NCBI RefSeq assembly: GCF_000380165.1 | Contig: NZ_KB904635.1 | Span: 146,483-210,482, forward strand | Length of the DNA stretch: 64,000 nt | Reading direction: 5' to 3' | Origin: Wenjunlia vitaminophila DSM 41686 | GTDB lineage: Bacteria; Actinomycetota; Actinomycetes; Streptomycetales; Streptomycetaceae | Program-made: the position numbers and the translations under genes | The notes under the pieces: model-generated | The model's input: the letters and a program-made list of their open reading frames with translations, nothing else | Told to the model about the DNA's origin: nothing | The model's database searches: none | In this document: positions 21,197 to 30,204 of the stretch, in pieces | How positions within the stretch are numbered: the stretch's first letter is position 1 | Layout of the letters: every line of letters starts with the position of its first letter

Positions 21197-22267
21197 ATGC
21201 TGACCGAGCCGCACTTCTTCCCGGGCGAGGCGCCGCCCGGCTACTCGTACCTGGAAGACGAGCCCGAGTTCGACCCGCGGACCGACCTTCAGCTCGAGCC
21301 TCCACAGGAGCTGACCAACCTGCGTGACCTGGGGTACGACACGGGGTTCGAGATCGACTTCCCCTCCCCCCTCGCGGTCACCTCAGCGCTGCGGGTGCTG
21401 TCCGACACCGGGGTGGAGAAGACCCGCAAGGTCATCAAACGGCTGTTGCCACACGCGGTGCACAGCCCCGACCCCCGCGTCGCCCCGGTGCTGCACGGCG
21501 CGGTGTACCGTTCCCGCTTCCTGCGCGACCTGTCGCTCTCCCCCGAGGTGGCGGCGTTCTTCAGTGAGATCGCCGGGACCGACCTGGTGCCCACGGCCCT
21601 GCCGTTCAACCTGGCGCAGATCAACTACGTCCACCCCCAACCGGAGCAGGCCATCGAGGGCTGGCACCACGACGACACCGGCCTGTCCATGCTGCTCGTG
21701 GTCCACGACCCCAGCCACCTGGACGGGGGCCGCTTCCAGTACTTCCACGGCACCCGGCAGGAGGCGGCCGGGTACGCCCGCAACCGCCTGTGCCTGCCCG
21801 CCGACCGGGTGGTCTCCCCGGTGCTGCCGGGTCCCGGGTACGCGGTGCTGATGCAGGGCTCCGCCCTGGTCCACCGGGACGAGCCGCTGTGGACACCGGG
21901 CGAGCGGTACACCCTGGGTTCCTGCTACGACAGCCCGGACCCGGAGCACACCGCCCCCAACCGCACCTACTTCCCCGACGAGACCGACACCGACCACCTC
22001 TTCGACCCGGAGACGCAGGTGGAGAGGCTGTGCCGGTACGTGGACTTCGCCAGGCACAAGGCGTGGCGGGCGCGCGGGAGGCTGGACGCGTTCCTGCGCG
22101 AGGTGCCCTGGACCGACGACCGGGAGCTGATCGTCCGACAGCTCACCGAGGCGGTCAGGGAGGTCGTCGAGGCGGTCAACCTGCTGCGCGGCGACGAGAC
22201 CGGAACGGCGCAGGTCACTCAGCTCCGGGCACCCGAGGAGAGCCGGGGGAAGCGAAGGATGGCCTGA
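21197..22267 (+). CDS. 2-oxoglutarate/Fe(II) oxygenase-like protein
   Basis: A 356-residue soluble protein. The centre looks like a jelly-roll 2OG-Fe(II) oxygenase: NYVHPQPEQAIEGWHHDDTGLSMLLVV supplies an HxD pair (His158/Asp160 or His157/Asp159), GSALVHRDEP supplies the distal His226, and GERYTLGSCY supplies Arg237, 11 residues later, as expected for the 2OG carboxylate. Flanking N- and C-terminal helical regions are unfamiliar. AAGGAGAG precedes the ATG by about 10 nt. It is in the same direction as the NGNGWD peptide gene 417 nt upstream. The role as its modifying enzyme is inference; it could equally act on a small molecule. Confidence 0.72.
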   Translation: MLTEPHFFPGEAPPGYSYLEDEPEFDPRTDLQLEPPQELTNLRDLGYDTGFEIDFPSPLAVTSALRVLSDTGVEKTRKVIKRLLPHAVHSPDPRVAPVLHGAVYRSRFLRDLSLSPEVAAFFSEIAGTDLVPTALPFNLAQINYVHPQPEQAIEGWHHDDTGLSMLLVVHDPSHLDGGRFQYFHGTRQEAAGYARNRLCLPADRVVSPVLPGPGYAVLMQGSALVHRDEPLWTPGERYTLGSCYDSPDPEHTAPNRTYFPDETDTDHLFDPETQVERLCRYVDFARHKAWRARGRLDAFLREVPWTDDRELIVRQLTEAVREVVEAVNLLRGDETGTAQVTQLRAPEESRGKRRMA

Positions 22268-22333
22268 ATGGGGTCTGTCAGGGCACCGTCCCCCTCCACC
22301 CGAGCTGCCCGACGCCCGTCGGTCACCGCCGCG

Positions 22334-23338
22334 TTAGTCGAGGTCGATCCACCCCTTGGAGGCAGCGAGCGCACCCGCCTGGAAGCGACTGCGCGCACCG
22401 AGGCGTTCCATCAGGGCCGCGGCAACCCGGCGCATGGTCCGCACGGACACGCCCAGCTTCCGGGCGACCAGCTCATCCGTCAGCCCCTGGGCCAACAGGC
22501 GCAGCATCTCCCGTTCCTGGCTGCTCGGCTCCTCCGCGGTGCCCTTGGCCCGGTGCCGGCGCTGGTCGCCGAGCGGTACCGCGTTCATCCACACGTGCTC
22601 GAAGAGCGCCGTGAGCGCGGTGATCATGCCGGGCCCGTGGATCAGCACGCCCCCGGCCCGGCTGTCGTCCATGTCGATCGGCACGATGCCGAGCTTCCGG
22701 TCGTAGACGATCATGCGCATGGGCAGTGCCGGGACGGTGCGGATCTCGCCGCCGAGCTCGGTCAACCAGCGGACGTAACTCAACGTCCGGGGGTCGTTGC
22801 GCACGCTGTCCAGGTAGACGTAACGGAGCCGCACACCACGCTGGAGCATGTGCTCGTCGTGCGGGCTGCTGGCGTCCAGGCTGTCCTGCGACTGACCGCC
22901 ACCGGGTTGGAAGTTGAGCACCTCGCTGCCCACCGTGGGCGCGAGCTCGCCGATCCGCTCGCGGACCGCCGCCACCCCGATGAGCTGCTCCACCTCGGCG
23001 TACTGCCAGCCGGGCCTGAGCTTGGTGTACTCCGCCATCAGCGCCGCCGCCGCGGCCCGCGCCTCCTCGATGCGGTTGCGCTGGGCCACCAACTCCGCTT
23101 CCTGACGGGCGAGCACGGCTTCGAGCCCGGCCTCCGGGCTCACCGCCCGCCACTGGTCCGGGGTGGTCAGCGAGGGGCGCAGCAACGCGGCCCGTGCCAG
23201 CTCGTCGAAGGCCGAGCGCACGTCCTCGGGTGTGATCGACAGGCGCCCTGCGAGGTCGGACACGCCGAGACTCGGGTCGGAGAGCATCACGCGGTACACC
23301 GCCTCCGCCCGGTCGCTTATCCCGAACACGTGCAGCAC
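22334..23338 (-). CDS. TrmB-like/LuxR-type helix-turn-helix regulator
   Basis: A 334-residue regulator of an actinomycete type: an N-terminal TrmB-like winged helix (about 1-65, ISDRAEAVYRVMLSDPSLGVSDLAGRLSITPEDVRSAFDELARAALL), a coiled-coil (about 75-110), a PLD-like middle domain, and a C-terminal LuxR helix-turn-helix (about 265-325, SSQEREMLRLLAQGLTDELVARKLGVSVRTMRRVAAALMERLGARSRFQAGALA). The GTG start has AGGAGG at 5 nt. It converges on the oxygenase gene and diverges from the small protein at 23466. Such regulators often control secreted products or metabolites near them, so it may govern the peptide locus. Confidence 0.9.
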   Translation of the reverse strand: MLHVFGISDRAEAVYRVMLSDPSLGVSDLAGRLSITPEDVRSAFDELARAALLRPSLTTPDQWRAVSPEAGLEAVLARQEAELVAQRNRIEEARAAAAALMAEYTKLRPGWQYAEVEQLIGVAAVRERIGELAPTVGSEVLNFQPGGGQSQDSLDASSPHDEHMLQRGVRLRYVYLDSVRNDPRTLSYVRWLTELGGEIRTVPALPMRMIVYDRKLGIVPIDMDDSRAGGVLIHGPGMITALTALFEHVWMNAVPLGDQRRHRAKGTAEEPSSQEREMLRLLAQGLTDELVARKLGVSVRTMRRVAAALMERLGARSRFQAGALAASKGWIDLD

Positions 23339-23465
23339 TTAGGCCTCCTGAACCTCATGCCGGACGACTCCGAGGTCTTGGCATCGTAGGCTCCCCGCTC
23401 GTCCGCTGCCCAGTACGCATTCGGTCCTAAGACTCCGCCATCTCACATTCCGGGAGATGACCTCC

Positions 23466-23759
23466 ATGTACGCCTTTACCGCCCGATTCCACTCATACGA
23501 TGGAGCGGAGGCGGCTCCGGACATCGCCCATCATGTGCAGTCAACCGCGGCTCCACACAATGGTCTTGAGCATATCTACACGGAAGCAACCCCTTTCGGG
23601 GTCTATGCGGTTCTGTTCATGCATGCGAACGGCGCCGAGGCCGCGGAGGACGCGGCCGTCGAGGTCTGCCGGGGGGCCTTGCAGCGGGCGGAGTTGAGGG
23701 GATGGAACTTCACCTGGCAGGGACCGGAACGGGCACTCAACGCCGGCGCGTCCTGGTGA
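23466..23759 (+). CDS. Small protein of unknown function
   Basis: A 97-residue protein, MYAFTARFHSYDGAEAAPDI..., with no signal peptide, membrane helix or known motif. It contains an alternating pattern (IYTEATPFGVYAVLFMHANGAEAAEDAAVEVCRGAL) that suggests a compact alpha/beta domain. The second of two in-frame ATGs is chosen because GGGAG lies 9 nt before it, while the first abuts that site. It is divergent from the TrmB/LuxR regulator, 127 nt away, and could be its target. Codon use is less extreme in GC at third positions than in neighbours in the first 40 codons. Confidence 0.65.
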   Translation: MYAFTARFHSYDGAEAAPDIAHHVQSTAAPHNGLEHIYTEATPFGVYAVLFMHANGAEAAEDAAVEVCRGALQRAELRGWNFTWQGPERALNAGASW

Positions 23760-23861
23760 GTGGGTAGCCCGTCCCCCGCGTCGCGCGGCGGCGGCACCGA
23801 CCGCGTCCAGCGGGCGCGGGCCGCACCGGACGCGAGCTGCCCAGGACACGGAGGAGGCCAG

Positions 23862-26800
23862 ATGTCCGGGCGGCGGCAGGGTGGTGAGCACCCGGGTCCC
23901 GAGAACCAGTGGCGCGACACCGGGACGGACCAGGGCACAACGAATGGCGCGGCGGACGGGACGCGCCCCGTGGCGTTGACCGATCATGCTGCGAAGCAGC
24001 AGGTCAGCGGCGAGGAGGCCGCCCGGGGGGCCGCGGTGGGCGGCGTCCCGCGAGAGGGGCCCGACGGGGGCCGGGGGACCGAACGGGGCGGTGGCGCTCC
24101 GTTCGCCCGGCCCGAGGACCTCCACGCGTTCCGACGACTGGTGGAGCGGGCCACCAACGACCCCGCCGCGCGCCGGCACGCCCACGCCGCCGCGGAGAGG
24201 GTCGCCACGGGGACCCGCGCCGAGTACGCCGCCTATCTGCGCTCGGTGGCCGAGGGGCGTGCGCTCGGGCGGTTCCCGGCCAGGACCGCGAGCGTGGCCG
24301 GGGCCGGTTTCGGCGCCGTGGGGCTGACCGTGGAGCTGGCGTCCGGGGCCGGTCCTGCGATGGCGGTCGGCATGGGGGCGCTGGTGTCGGTGGCCGCCGT
24401 CGGCGGCGCGTTGCTGCACCAGCCGCGCCACGTCCGCCGCGCTGCGGCGGAGCGCACGGCGCGGGAGCGGCGACGGATCTGGCTCGCCGCGATGGAGCGC
24501 ACCCTCAAGGAGCAGTTCAGCGAGGGTCAAGCGCTGTTCGAGACCCCGCCGCATGCTGAGACGCCGGACACCACCGCCGGCCAGGACCACTCCGGCCCCT
24601 CGGCCGCGCCCCACGACACCGCCGACCCCGAGGCGTTGCCCGAGGCCGGGGCCGCGTCACGGCTCCACAGCCCACCGGCGCGCGGGGGTGACCCCCGGGT
24701 GGGGCCCCACGCCACCGTGACCGGTGGACGTCCGTCGAGCACCGGAGGACCCGAGCCAGCATCCGAACACCCGAACGGCATGTCGCCTTCGGGTGACGTC
24801 GCTCCCGAGGGCGGTGCGGCCCACGGGACAGGCACCCCCGAGGAGGTGCCCGGCGGTCCCTCCGGGGAAGGGGCGCCCGACGCCCCTCCGGCGTCGTCCC
24901 GCCGGTTGCCCCTCCCCCGCCGTGACCGCACCCCCACCTCGGCCTCCCTCCACCTCCCCGTCCGCCGGGGCCCGTTCCTCGGCCGGGACTCCGCCCTCGC
25001 ACGCGTCAGCGGCTGGGCCCGGCCGGACGGTGCCCCCGGAGGACTGCCGTCACCGTGCGTCGTGGTGCTGCACGGCCCTCCCGGTGCCGGCCGGACCGCT
25101 CTCGCGGTGGCCGCCGCGGAGCTGCTGGGCGAGCGGTACCACAGCCGCTGCCTGGTCAGCCTGCGGGGCGGGGGCGCCGAAGCGGGGGACGACGCCGCTG
25201 CTCCGCTGTCCACCCGCGACGCGCTGCTACGGCTGCTGAACCAGCTCGGGGCGCCCAAGCAGGACCTGCTCTTCCGCGATCCCGCCTCCCGGGACACCCA
25301 TGTGCGGCGGCTCCGTCAGCAGTACCAGGAGCACCTGACCCACCAGCCCGCGGTACTGATCCTCGACGACGCGGCGGACGCGGCCCAGGTACGGCCGCTG
25401 GTCCCGGTCCGCTCCCCGAGCCTGGTGCTGATCACCAGCCGGGAGCCACTCGACCTCGGTGACCAGTTCACCACCCACCGACTGGCCGTGGGCGCCCTCA
25501 CGGACGCCGAGGCCGAGGAGCTGTTCGCCGCCGTCGCGGGTCGGGAGCCGGGTTCGGCCGGGGACCGGGCGCTGCTGCGGGCCGCACAGGGCCTGCCGCT
25601 CGCACTGTGCATGGCGGGTGCCGCGGTGGCCCGGGGAGCAGGAGCCGGTGACCCGTTCGGGGGCCCCGAGGACCCGCAGGCCGTGCTGCGGTACGGCTAC
25701 CTCACTCTGGAGCCGGTCGCCCAGCAGCTCTTCCGCCGGTTGGCCCTGATCGGCTCGGGCACCCTCGGAGCGGCCGCGGCCGCCGCGCTGCTCGACCCGG
25801 ACGATTCCCCGGCCGCGGGCGGCAAGGCCACGCAGCGGGCGGCGGCCACCCACCTGGACGCGCTGTGTCGGGCCCGGATGGTGGAGGAGGTGTCGGGCGG
25901 CCGGTTCCGGCTGCCCGACATGCTCCGTGCCTTCGCCCTTCGGCAACTGGCCGAGGAGGACTCCGCGCAGCAGCGCTCCGCCGCCCAGGAACGGCTGGTC
26001 AGGGACTACGCGGAACTGGCGGAGCGGGTCATCCACCGGGTGGAGGGCGCGTCGTCCGCCCGCACGGTGCGCTCGATGCTGCGTTCCGCCCCGGGCGCCT
26101 CGCGGGTGCCCTTCCGGCGGGGCGACGAGGGGCTGCCCGCGGCGTTGAACTGGCTCGACGAGGAGAGCGGTCTGATCACCGCCGCGTTGCGGCAGGCCGA
26201 CGACGTGGACCCGGCAGCGGTGCAACGGCTGGTCGAGGCGCTGTGCGACTACTGCCTGCTGCGCGGGGACCTGTACCGGTTGGGGGAGATCGCCGAGCTG
26301 GCCCGGGGGCTGGGTGAGCCGGTGGTCCGCTCGGTGCGGCTGCGCACCGGGATCGCCGCCCGGCAGCTCGGGCAGCTCGACCGGGCGAGGACCACGCTCA
26401 GCTCCCTGGTGAGCGTGTACCGGGAGGGGCACAACGAGGCAGGAGCCGCCCGGGCGCTGTGCAGCCTCGGCATCACCCTGCACCACCGGGGCAACCTCCC
26501 GGAGGCCACCGCCAAGCTGCGTGAGGCCCTGGAGCTCCAGCAGCCGGAGGACCAGCGCGGCGACCGGGCCTGGACCCTGCACGCGCTGGGAGCGGTGTTG
26601 CGCGACCGGGGGGAGCTGGACGAGGCGTGGCGGCTGCTGCACGAGGCGCAGCGGCTGCACGAGGAGACGGAGAGCCTGCACGGGCAGGCGTGGACCTGCC
26701 TGCAACTCGGCCAGGTGCACCTGCGGATCGGCGAGGTGGCCGAGGCGGAGGAGCAGCTCTGGCTGAGCCAGGAGCTGTACCGCATGACCCGGGACGCCCG

Positions 26801-27563
26801 CGGCGAGGCGTGGGCGCTGACCCAGCTCGGCCGGGCCCGGCTGCTGCGCGGTGAGGCCGAGCGGGCGGTGCTCGAGCTGAACGGGGCCAGGACGCGGCAC
26901 AGGGAACAGGAGGACGCCCGTGGCGAGGCGTGGACCCTCTACTACCTGGGGCAGGCGCTCGAGGACGCGGGGCGGCTCGACCGCGCGGAGGACGCGCTGA
27001 GTCGGGCCCGGCACATGTTCAGCACGATGGGCGACCGGTACGGGCACGCCTGTGCCCGGCACCACTTCGGGCGGGTCACCAGGGACCGTCTCGCCGGACG
27101 GTCGGGGTCGTTGCGGAACACCGGCTTCGCCCGCCAGTTGCTGCACGAGGCCCGGCAGGACTTCCGGGCAGTGGGACTGCCCCACGGTGAGGCGTGGTCG
27201 TGCGTGGAGCTCGCGGTGGTCGACGCGGGGTGCGGCCGGATCTCCCGGGCGGTGGACGTGCTCCAGGACGCCCGCGAGCTCTTCGACGGGCTGCGGGACG
27301 GCAGGGGTGCCTCCTGGGCGACGTTCCTGCTCTGCACGCTGGCCCCGCTGACGTCGGACGACGGGCTGCGCACGGCCCACGAGACGCTGGCGGGACTACT
27401 CGAGGCCCCCGGCTGTCACCCGACGGTGCGGGAGCACGCCCGCCGCTGGATGGACGGGCCCTGGCTGGAGACCCACGGTGACGGGCCCTGGCCGGTGTGG
27501 CGCCTGGGCCTGACCCCCTCCCGCGGCGCGCGCGACGTCATGGGCACGCCGATCAGGGGGTGA
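23862..27563 (+). CDS. Membrane-anchored NB-ARC/TPR (STAND) protein
   Basis: A 1233-residue signal-transduction ATPase. After a charged N-terminus come two adjacent hydrophobic helices at about 170-220 (ASVAGAGFGAVGLTVELASG and AMAVGMGALVSVAAVGGALL), then a Pro/Gly-rich linker. The NB-ARC ATPase has a Walker A GPPGAGRT at about 403, where Arg replaces the usual Lys, Walker B AVLILDDAAD near 497, LVLITSRE and GLPLALCMAG near 576. From about 820 to 1180 there are at least eight TPR repeats (GEAWTLYYLGQALEDAGRLDRAEDALSRA). No SARP domain is present. The ATG at 23862 has GGAGGAGG. Such proteins act as switches in regulation or defence; its ligand is unknown. Confidence 0.85.
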   Translation: MSGRRQGGEHPGPENQWRDTGTDQGTTNGAADGTRPVALTDHAAKQQVSGEEAARGAAVGGVPREGPDGGRGTERGGGAPFARPEDLHAFRRLVERATNDPAARRHAHAAAERVATGTRAEYAAYLRSVAEGRALGRFPARTASVAGAGFGAVGLTVELASGAGPAMAVGMGALVSVAAVGGALLHQPRHVRRAAAERTARERRRIWLAAMERTLKEQFSEGQALFETPPHAETPDTTAGQDHSGPSAAPHDTADPEALPEAGAASRLHSPPARGGDPRVGPHATVTGGRPSSTGGPEPASEHPNGMSPSGDVAPEGGAAHGTGTPEEVPGGPSGEGAPDAPPASSRRLPLPRRDRTPTSASLHLPVRRGPFLGRDSALARVSGWARPDGAPGGLPSPCVVVLHGPPGAGRTALAVAAAELLGERYHSRCLVSLRGGGAEAGDDAAAPLSTRDALLRLLNQLGAPKQDLLFRDPASRDTHVRRLRQQYQEHLTHQPAVLILDDAADAAQVRPLVPVRSPSLVLITSREPLDLGDQFTTHRLAVGALTDAEAEELFAAVAGREPGSAGDRALLRAAQGLPLALCMAGAAVARGAGAGDPFGGPEDPQAVLRYGYLTLEPVAQQLFRRLALIGSGTLGAAAAAALLDPDDSPAAGGKATQRAAATHLDALCRARMVEEVSGGRFRLPDMLRAFALRQLAEEDSAQQRSAAQERLVRDYAELAERVIHRVEGASSARTVRSMLRSAPGASRVPFRRGDEGLPAALNWLDEESGLITAALRQADDVDPAAVQRLVEALCDYCLLRGDLYRLGEIAELARGLGEPVVRSVRLRTGIAARQLGQLDRARTTLSSLVSVYREGHNEAGAARALCSLGITLHHRGNLPEATAKLREALELQQPEDQRGDRAWTLHALGAVLRDRGELDEAWRLLHEAQRLHEETESLHGQAWTCLQLGQVHLRIGEVAEAEEQLWLSQELYRMTRDARGEAWALTQLGRARLLRGEAERAVLELNGARTRHREQEDARGEAWTLYYLGQALEDAGRLDRAEDALSRARHMFSTMGDRYGHACARHHFGRVTRDRLAGRSGSLRNTGFARQLLHEARQDFRAVGLPHGEAWSCVELAVVDAGCGRISRAVDVLQDARELFDGLRDGRGASWATFLLCTLAPLTSDDGLRTAHETLAGLLEAPGCHPTVREHARRWMDGPWLETHGDGPWPVWRLGLTPSRGARDVMGTPIRG

Positions 27564-27722
27564 GCGCCGCCCTGCCGGCTGCCGCTCGCTGTCCGGCACG
27601 GGTCAGGTCGGCTGCTGGATGGACTTTGCCCAGGGCCAGGGCCTCGGCCTGGAATCCGGAATCTGGACGAGGGGGTGCCGTCCGGCCGGTGGAAGGGAGA
27701 GAGGACGGGAGGTGCCCGCCGC

Positions 27723-27971
27723 TCAGGCCGGCTTGGCGGAGCCGCTCTGGGTGCCGGGCGTCCGCTCCGTTCCGCGTTCCTCCCCCGGCTCGGGCTCCTC
27801 AGTGAAGTTGACCTTGCCGAACTGCTTGTTCATGTTCTTCAGCAGGAACCACAGCGCCACGCCCATGGCGGCGACCACCAGGAAGCCCAGCACACCGGGC
27901 GTGACCTTGTTCTTGTCCAGTTGCTCGGCGAGTGGGACGAGGTTGGCCATCGAGGCATTCATGCCTCCCAT
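27723..27971 (-). CDS. Small conserved membrane protein next to mca
   Basis: An 82-residue protein with one membrane helix (TPGVLGFLVVAAMGVALWFLL, about 24-44) and a short cytoplasmic basic/acidic tail (MNKQFGKVNFTEEPEPGEERG). A gene of this kind follows mca in many actinomycetes; its role is unknown. Three in-frame ATGs occur at the start; the first, with GGGGAG 6 nt upstream, is given. It lies 82 nt downstream of mca in the same direction. Confidence 0.8.
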   Translation of the reverse strand: MGGMNASMANLVPLAEQLDKNKVTPGVLGFLVVAAMGVALWFLLKNMNKQFGKVNFTEEPEPGEERGTERTPGTQSGSAKPA

Positions 27972-28053
27972 TCTCCACTCCCCCGGGCCGGCCCCCCGGC
28001 CAGCCCCTCCGGACGGCCGGTGGGGCCCCGGGGAGCCCCACCGCCGACGGCGC

Positions 28054-28920
28054 TCAGCGAACCCCGGCGAACAGGTCGTCCTCCGGCAGTGTGGTGTCCA
28101 CCAGTGACTTGGCCAGCTCGAAGTCCTCCGTGGGCCACACCTCCTGCTGCACCTCGATCGGGATGCGGAACCACGGACCGTCCGGGTCGATCTGGGTGGC
28201 GTGGGCGATCAGGGCCTTGTCCCGCACCGGGAAGTACTCCCCGCACGGCACCCGGGTGGTCAGGGTGCGCTCGGGGTAGTCGCTCTCGTCCCAACGCTTG
28301 AGCCAGTCACCGTAGGGGGACTCCAGGCCCAGGTCCAGCATCGCCTGGTGCATGGTCTCGATCCTGGGCCGGTTGAAGCCCTGGTTGTAGTACAGCTTCA
28401 GTGGCTGCCACGGCTCGCCGGTGCCCGGGTACCGGGCCGGGTCGCCGGCCGCCTCGAACGCCACCATGCTGATCTTGTGGGTCATGATGTGGTCGGGGTG
28501 CGGGTACCCGCCGTTCTCGTCGTACGTGGTGATCACGTGCGGCCGGAACTCCCGGATCAGCTTCACCAGCGCACCGGCCGCCTCGTCCACGTCGCACAGC
28601 GCGAAGCACCCCTCGGGCAGCGGGGGCAGCGGGTCGCCCTCCGGGAGCCCGGAGTCGACGAAGCCGAGCCACGCCTGCCGCACCCCGAGGATCTCCCGGG
28701 CCTCGGCCATCTCCTTGGCCCGCACCTCGTGCATGTTCTCTTCGATGTACGTGTCACCCTGGAGCTTGGGGTTGAGGATGGATCCCCGCTCACCGCCGGT
28801 GCACGTGGCCACCAGCACGTCCACGCCTTCGGCCACGTACTTGGCCATGGCCGCCGCACCCTTGCTCGACTCGTCGTCAGGATGGGCGTGCACCGCCATC
28901 AGTCGCAACTGCTCAGTCAA
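28054..28920 (-). CDS. mca: Mycothiol S-conjugate amidase
   Basis: A 288-residue zinc deacetylase of the LmbE/PIG-L family that cleaves mycothiol-toxin conjugates, releasing a mercapturic acid for export. Zinc ligands are visible in AVHAHPDDESSKGAA (His13, Asp16) and the later NGGYPHPDHIMTH (HPDH). The long C-terminal extension (RWDESDYPERTLTTRVPCGEYFPVRDKALIAHATQIDPDGPWFRIP) separates Mca from the sister enzyme MshB. The TTG start at 28920 is chosen because homology begins at TEQLRLMAVHAHPDDE and AAGGA lies 8 nt upstream. It is divergent from the DUF4307 gene. Its presence implies a mycothiol-producing actinobacterium. Confidence 0.95.
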   Translation of the reverse strand: MTEQLRLMAVHAHPDDESSKGAAAMAKYVAEGVDVLVATCTGGERGSILNPKLQGDTYIEENMHEVRAKEMAEAREILGVRQAWLGFVDSGLPEGDPLPPLPEGCFALCDVDEAAGALVKLIREFRPHVITTYDENGGYPHPDHIMTHKISMVAFEAAGDPARYPGTGEPWQPLKLYYNQGFNRPRIETMHQAMLDLGLESPYGDWLKRWDESDYPERTLTTRVPCGEYFPVRDKALIAHATQIDPDGPWFRIPIEVQQEVWPTEDFELAKSLVDTTLPEDDLFAGVR

Positions 28921-29060
28921 CGCATGATCCTTAGAATCAGTGCCTTCCGACCCGAGCCACCTGGGCCGAAGACGTGAAACAACGCCTTCTATAGTGACGG
29001 ACAACGGGGCGCGTTTAGTCCCACCGATGGACCCCCGATCGGACCTCGAAGGGAACGAGG

Positions 29061-29465
29061 ATGAGTGCGACCCTCAGCGGACCGCCGGCAGGGCGGTACG
29101 GGCGCACCACCGCGGAGTCATCGGTGCGGCGGTTGCGCCGGGTGGGCATGGTGCTCGCGGTCGCCGGCGTCGCCGTGATCGGCTGGTTCGGCTGGGCATA
29201 TGTCGACAAGCAGGACATCTCCGGGCAACTCGTTCGATTCAAGGTGGTCTCCGACAGCCGGGTCGAGGTGCACCTGGAGGTCCACAAGCCCAAGGACCAG
29301 GACGGCGTGTGCACGCTGCGGTCCCGCGGCGAGGACGGCGCCGAGGTGGGCCTGAAGGACGTCCGGATCGCCGAGCGGTCCGAGGTCGTGAACACGGTGG
29401 TGGAGCTGAGGACGACGGCCAGGGCCACTACCGCCGAGCTCGTGCGCTGTCAACCAGCCGACTGA
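29061..29465 (+). CDS. DUF4307 family membrane protein
   Basis: A 134-residue protein with a short cytoplasmic N-terminus, one membrane helix (VGMVLAVAGVAVIGWFGWAYV, about 29-49) and an extracytoplasmic beta-rich domain (GQLVRFKVVSDSRVEVHLEVHKPKDQDGVCTLRSRGEDGAEVG...). This is the DUF4307 pattern found between mca and greA in actinomycetes. Function is unknown. The ATG is preceded by GGGAACGAGG. Confidence 0.88.
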   Translation: MSATLSGPPAGRYGRTTAESSVRRLRRVGMVLAVAGVAVIGWFGWAYVDKQDISGQLVRFKVVSDSRVEVHLEVHKPKDQDGVCTLRSRGEDGAEVGLKDVRIAERSEVVNTVVELRTTARATTAELVRCQPAD

Positions 29466-29633
29466 GACTTTGCCGAGGGTTAATCTGCTCCCGTTCGGGA
29501 GAGGGAATTGTTAGGCTCGTGGTTTCGCCCGTCCTCGAGGCACTGTCCCGAGGTGGGCGTTCGTTTATCCACAGCGGCCTGCCGCACAACACCGAAGCAC
29601 AGCCATTCCGTGTCATTGATCCGAGGAGCACCT

Positions 29634-30131
29634 GTGACCCAGACCAGCGACAACGTCACCTGGCTCACCCAGGAGGCGTACGACCAGCTCAAGGCCGAGC
29701 TGGACCAACTGTCGGGGCCTGGCCGCATTGCGATCGCCACCAAGATTGAGGAAGCCCGACAGGAGGGCGACCTCAAGGAGAACGCGGGCTACCACGCGGC
29801 CAAGGAGGAACAGGGCAAGCAGGAGGCCCGTATCCGGCAGCTCACGCAGTTGCTCGAGCACGCGAAGGTGGGCGTGGCCCCCGCCGACACCGGCGTGGTG
29901 GCCCCCGGAATGGTCGTCACGATCGCCTTCGACGGCGACCCGGACGACACCATCACCTTCCTGCTCGGATCGCGTGAGTACGTGACGTCCGACCTGGAGA
30001 TCTACTCCCCGCAGTCCCCGCTGGGCTCGGCGGTCCTCGGCAAGAAGGTCGGGGAGGACGCCGAGTACGAACTGCCGAACGGCGGTACCGCCTCGGTGCA
30101 GGTGCTCGAGGTCAAGCCCTACCAGGGCTGA
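29634..30131 (+). CDS. greA: Transcription elongation factor GreA
   Basis: A 165-residue factor that rescues backtracked RNA polymerase by stimulating transcript cleavage. The N-terminal coiled-coil carries the catalytic acidic tip in ARQEGDLKENAGYHAAKEEQG (Asp and Glu of the GDLKEN loop), and the C-terminal FKBP-like domain includes LGSREYVTSDLEIYSPQSPLGSAVLGKKVGE. The GTG start has GGAG at 6 nt. The leader holds CTCCCG-TT-CGGGAG at 29488-29501. A strong terminator follows. Confidence 0.95.
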   Translation: MTQTSDNVTWLTQEAYDQLKAELDQLSGPGRIAIATKIEEARQEGDLKENAGYHAAKEEQGKQEARIRQLTQLLEHAKVGVAPADTGVVAPGMVVTIAFDGDPDDTITFLLGSREYVTSDLEIYSPQSPLGSAVLGKKVGEDAEYELPNGGTASVQVLEVKPYQG

Positions 30132-30136
30132 CCGGA

Positions 30137-30173
30137 CCGCGGCCCGGCCCCGTCGCTGGGGGCCGGGCCGCGG
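30137..30173. terminator. Terminator after greA
   Basis: A 15-bp perfect stem (CCGCGGCCCGGCCCC with its complement) with a 7-nt loop, followed by CTTTG. It lies 5 nt beyond the greA stop, between convergent greA and the ABC permease gene, so it probably works in both directions. Confidence 0.85.
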
Positions 30174-30204
30174 CTTTGCCCCGTCGGTCCGCCGGGCGGG
30201 CGGC

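Noticed and set aside
20791..21198. Minus-strand frame of 135 codons between peptide and oxygenase genes
   Set aside because: No ribosome binding site, no domain, and it runs through the perfect hairpin at 21124-21164.
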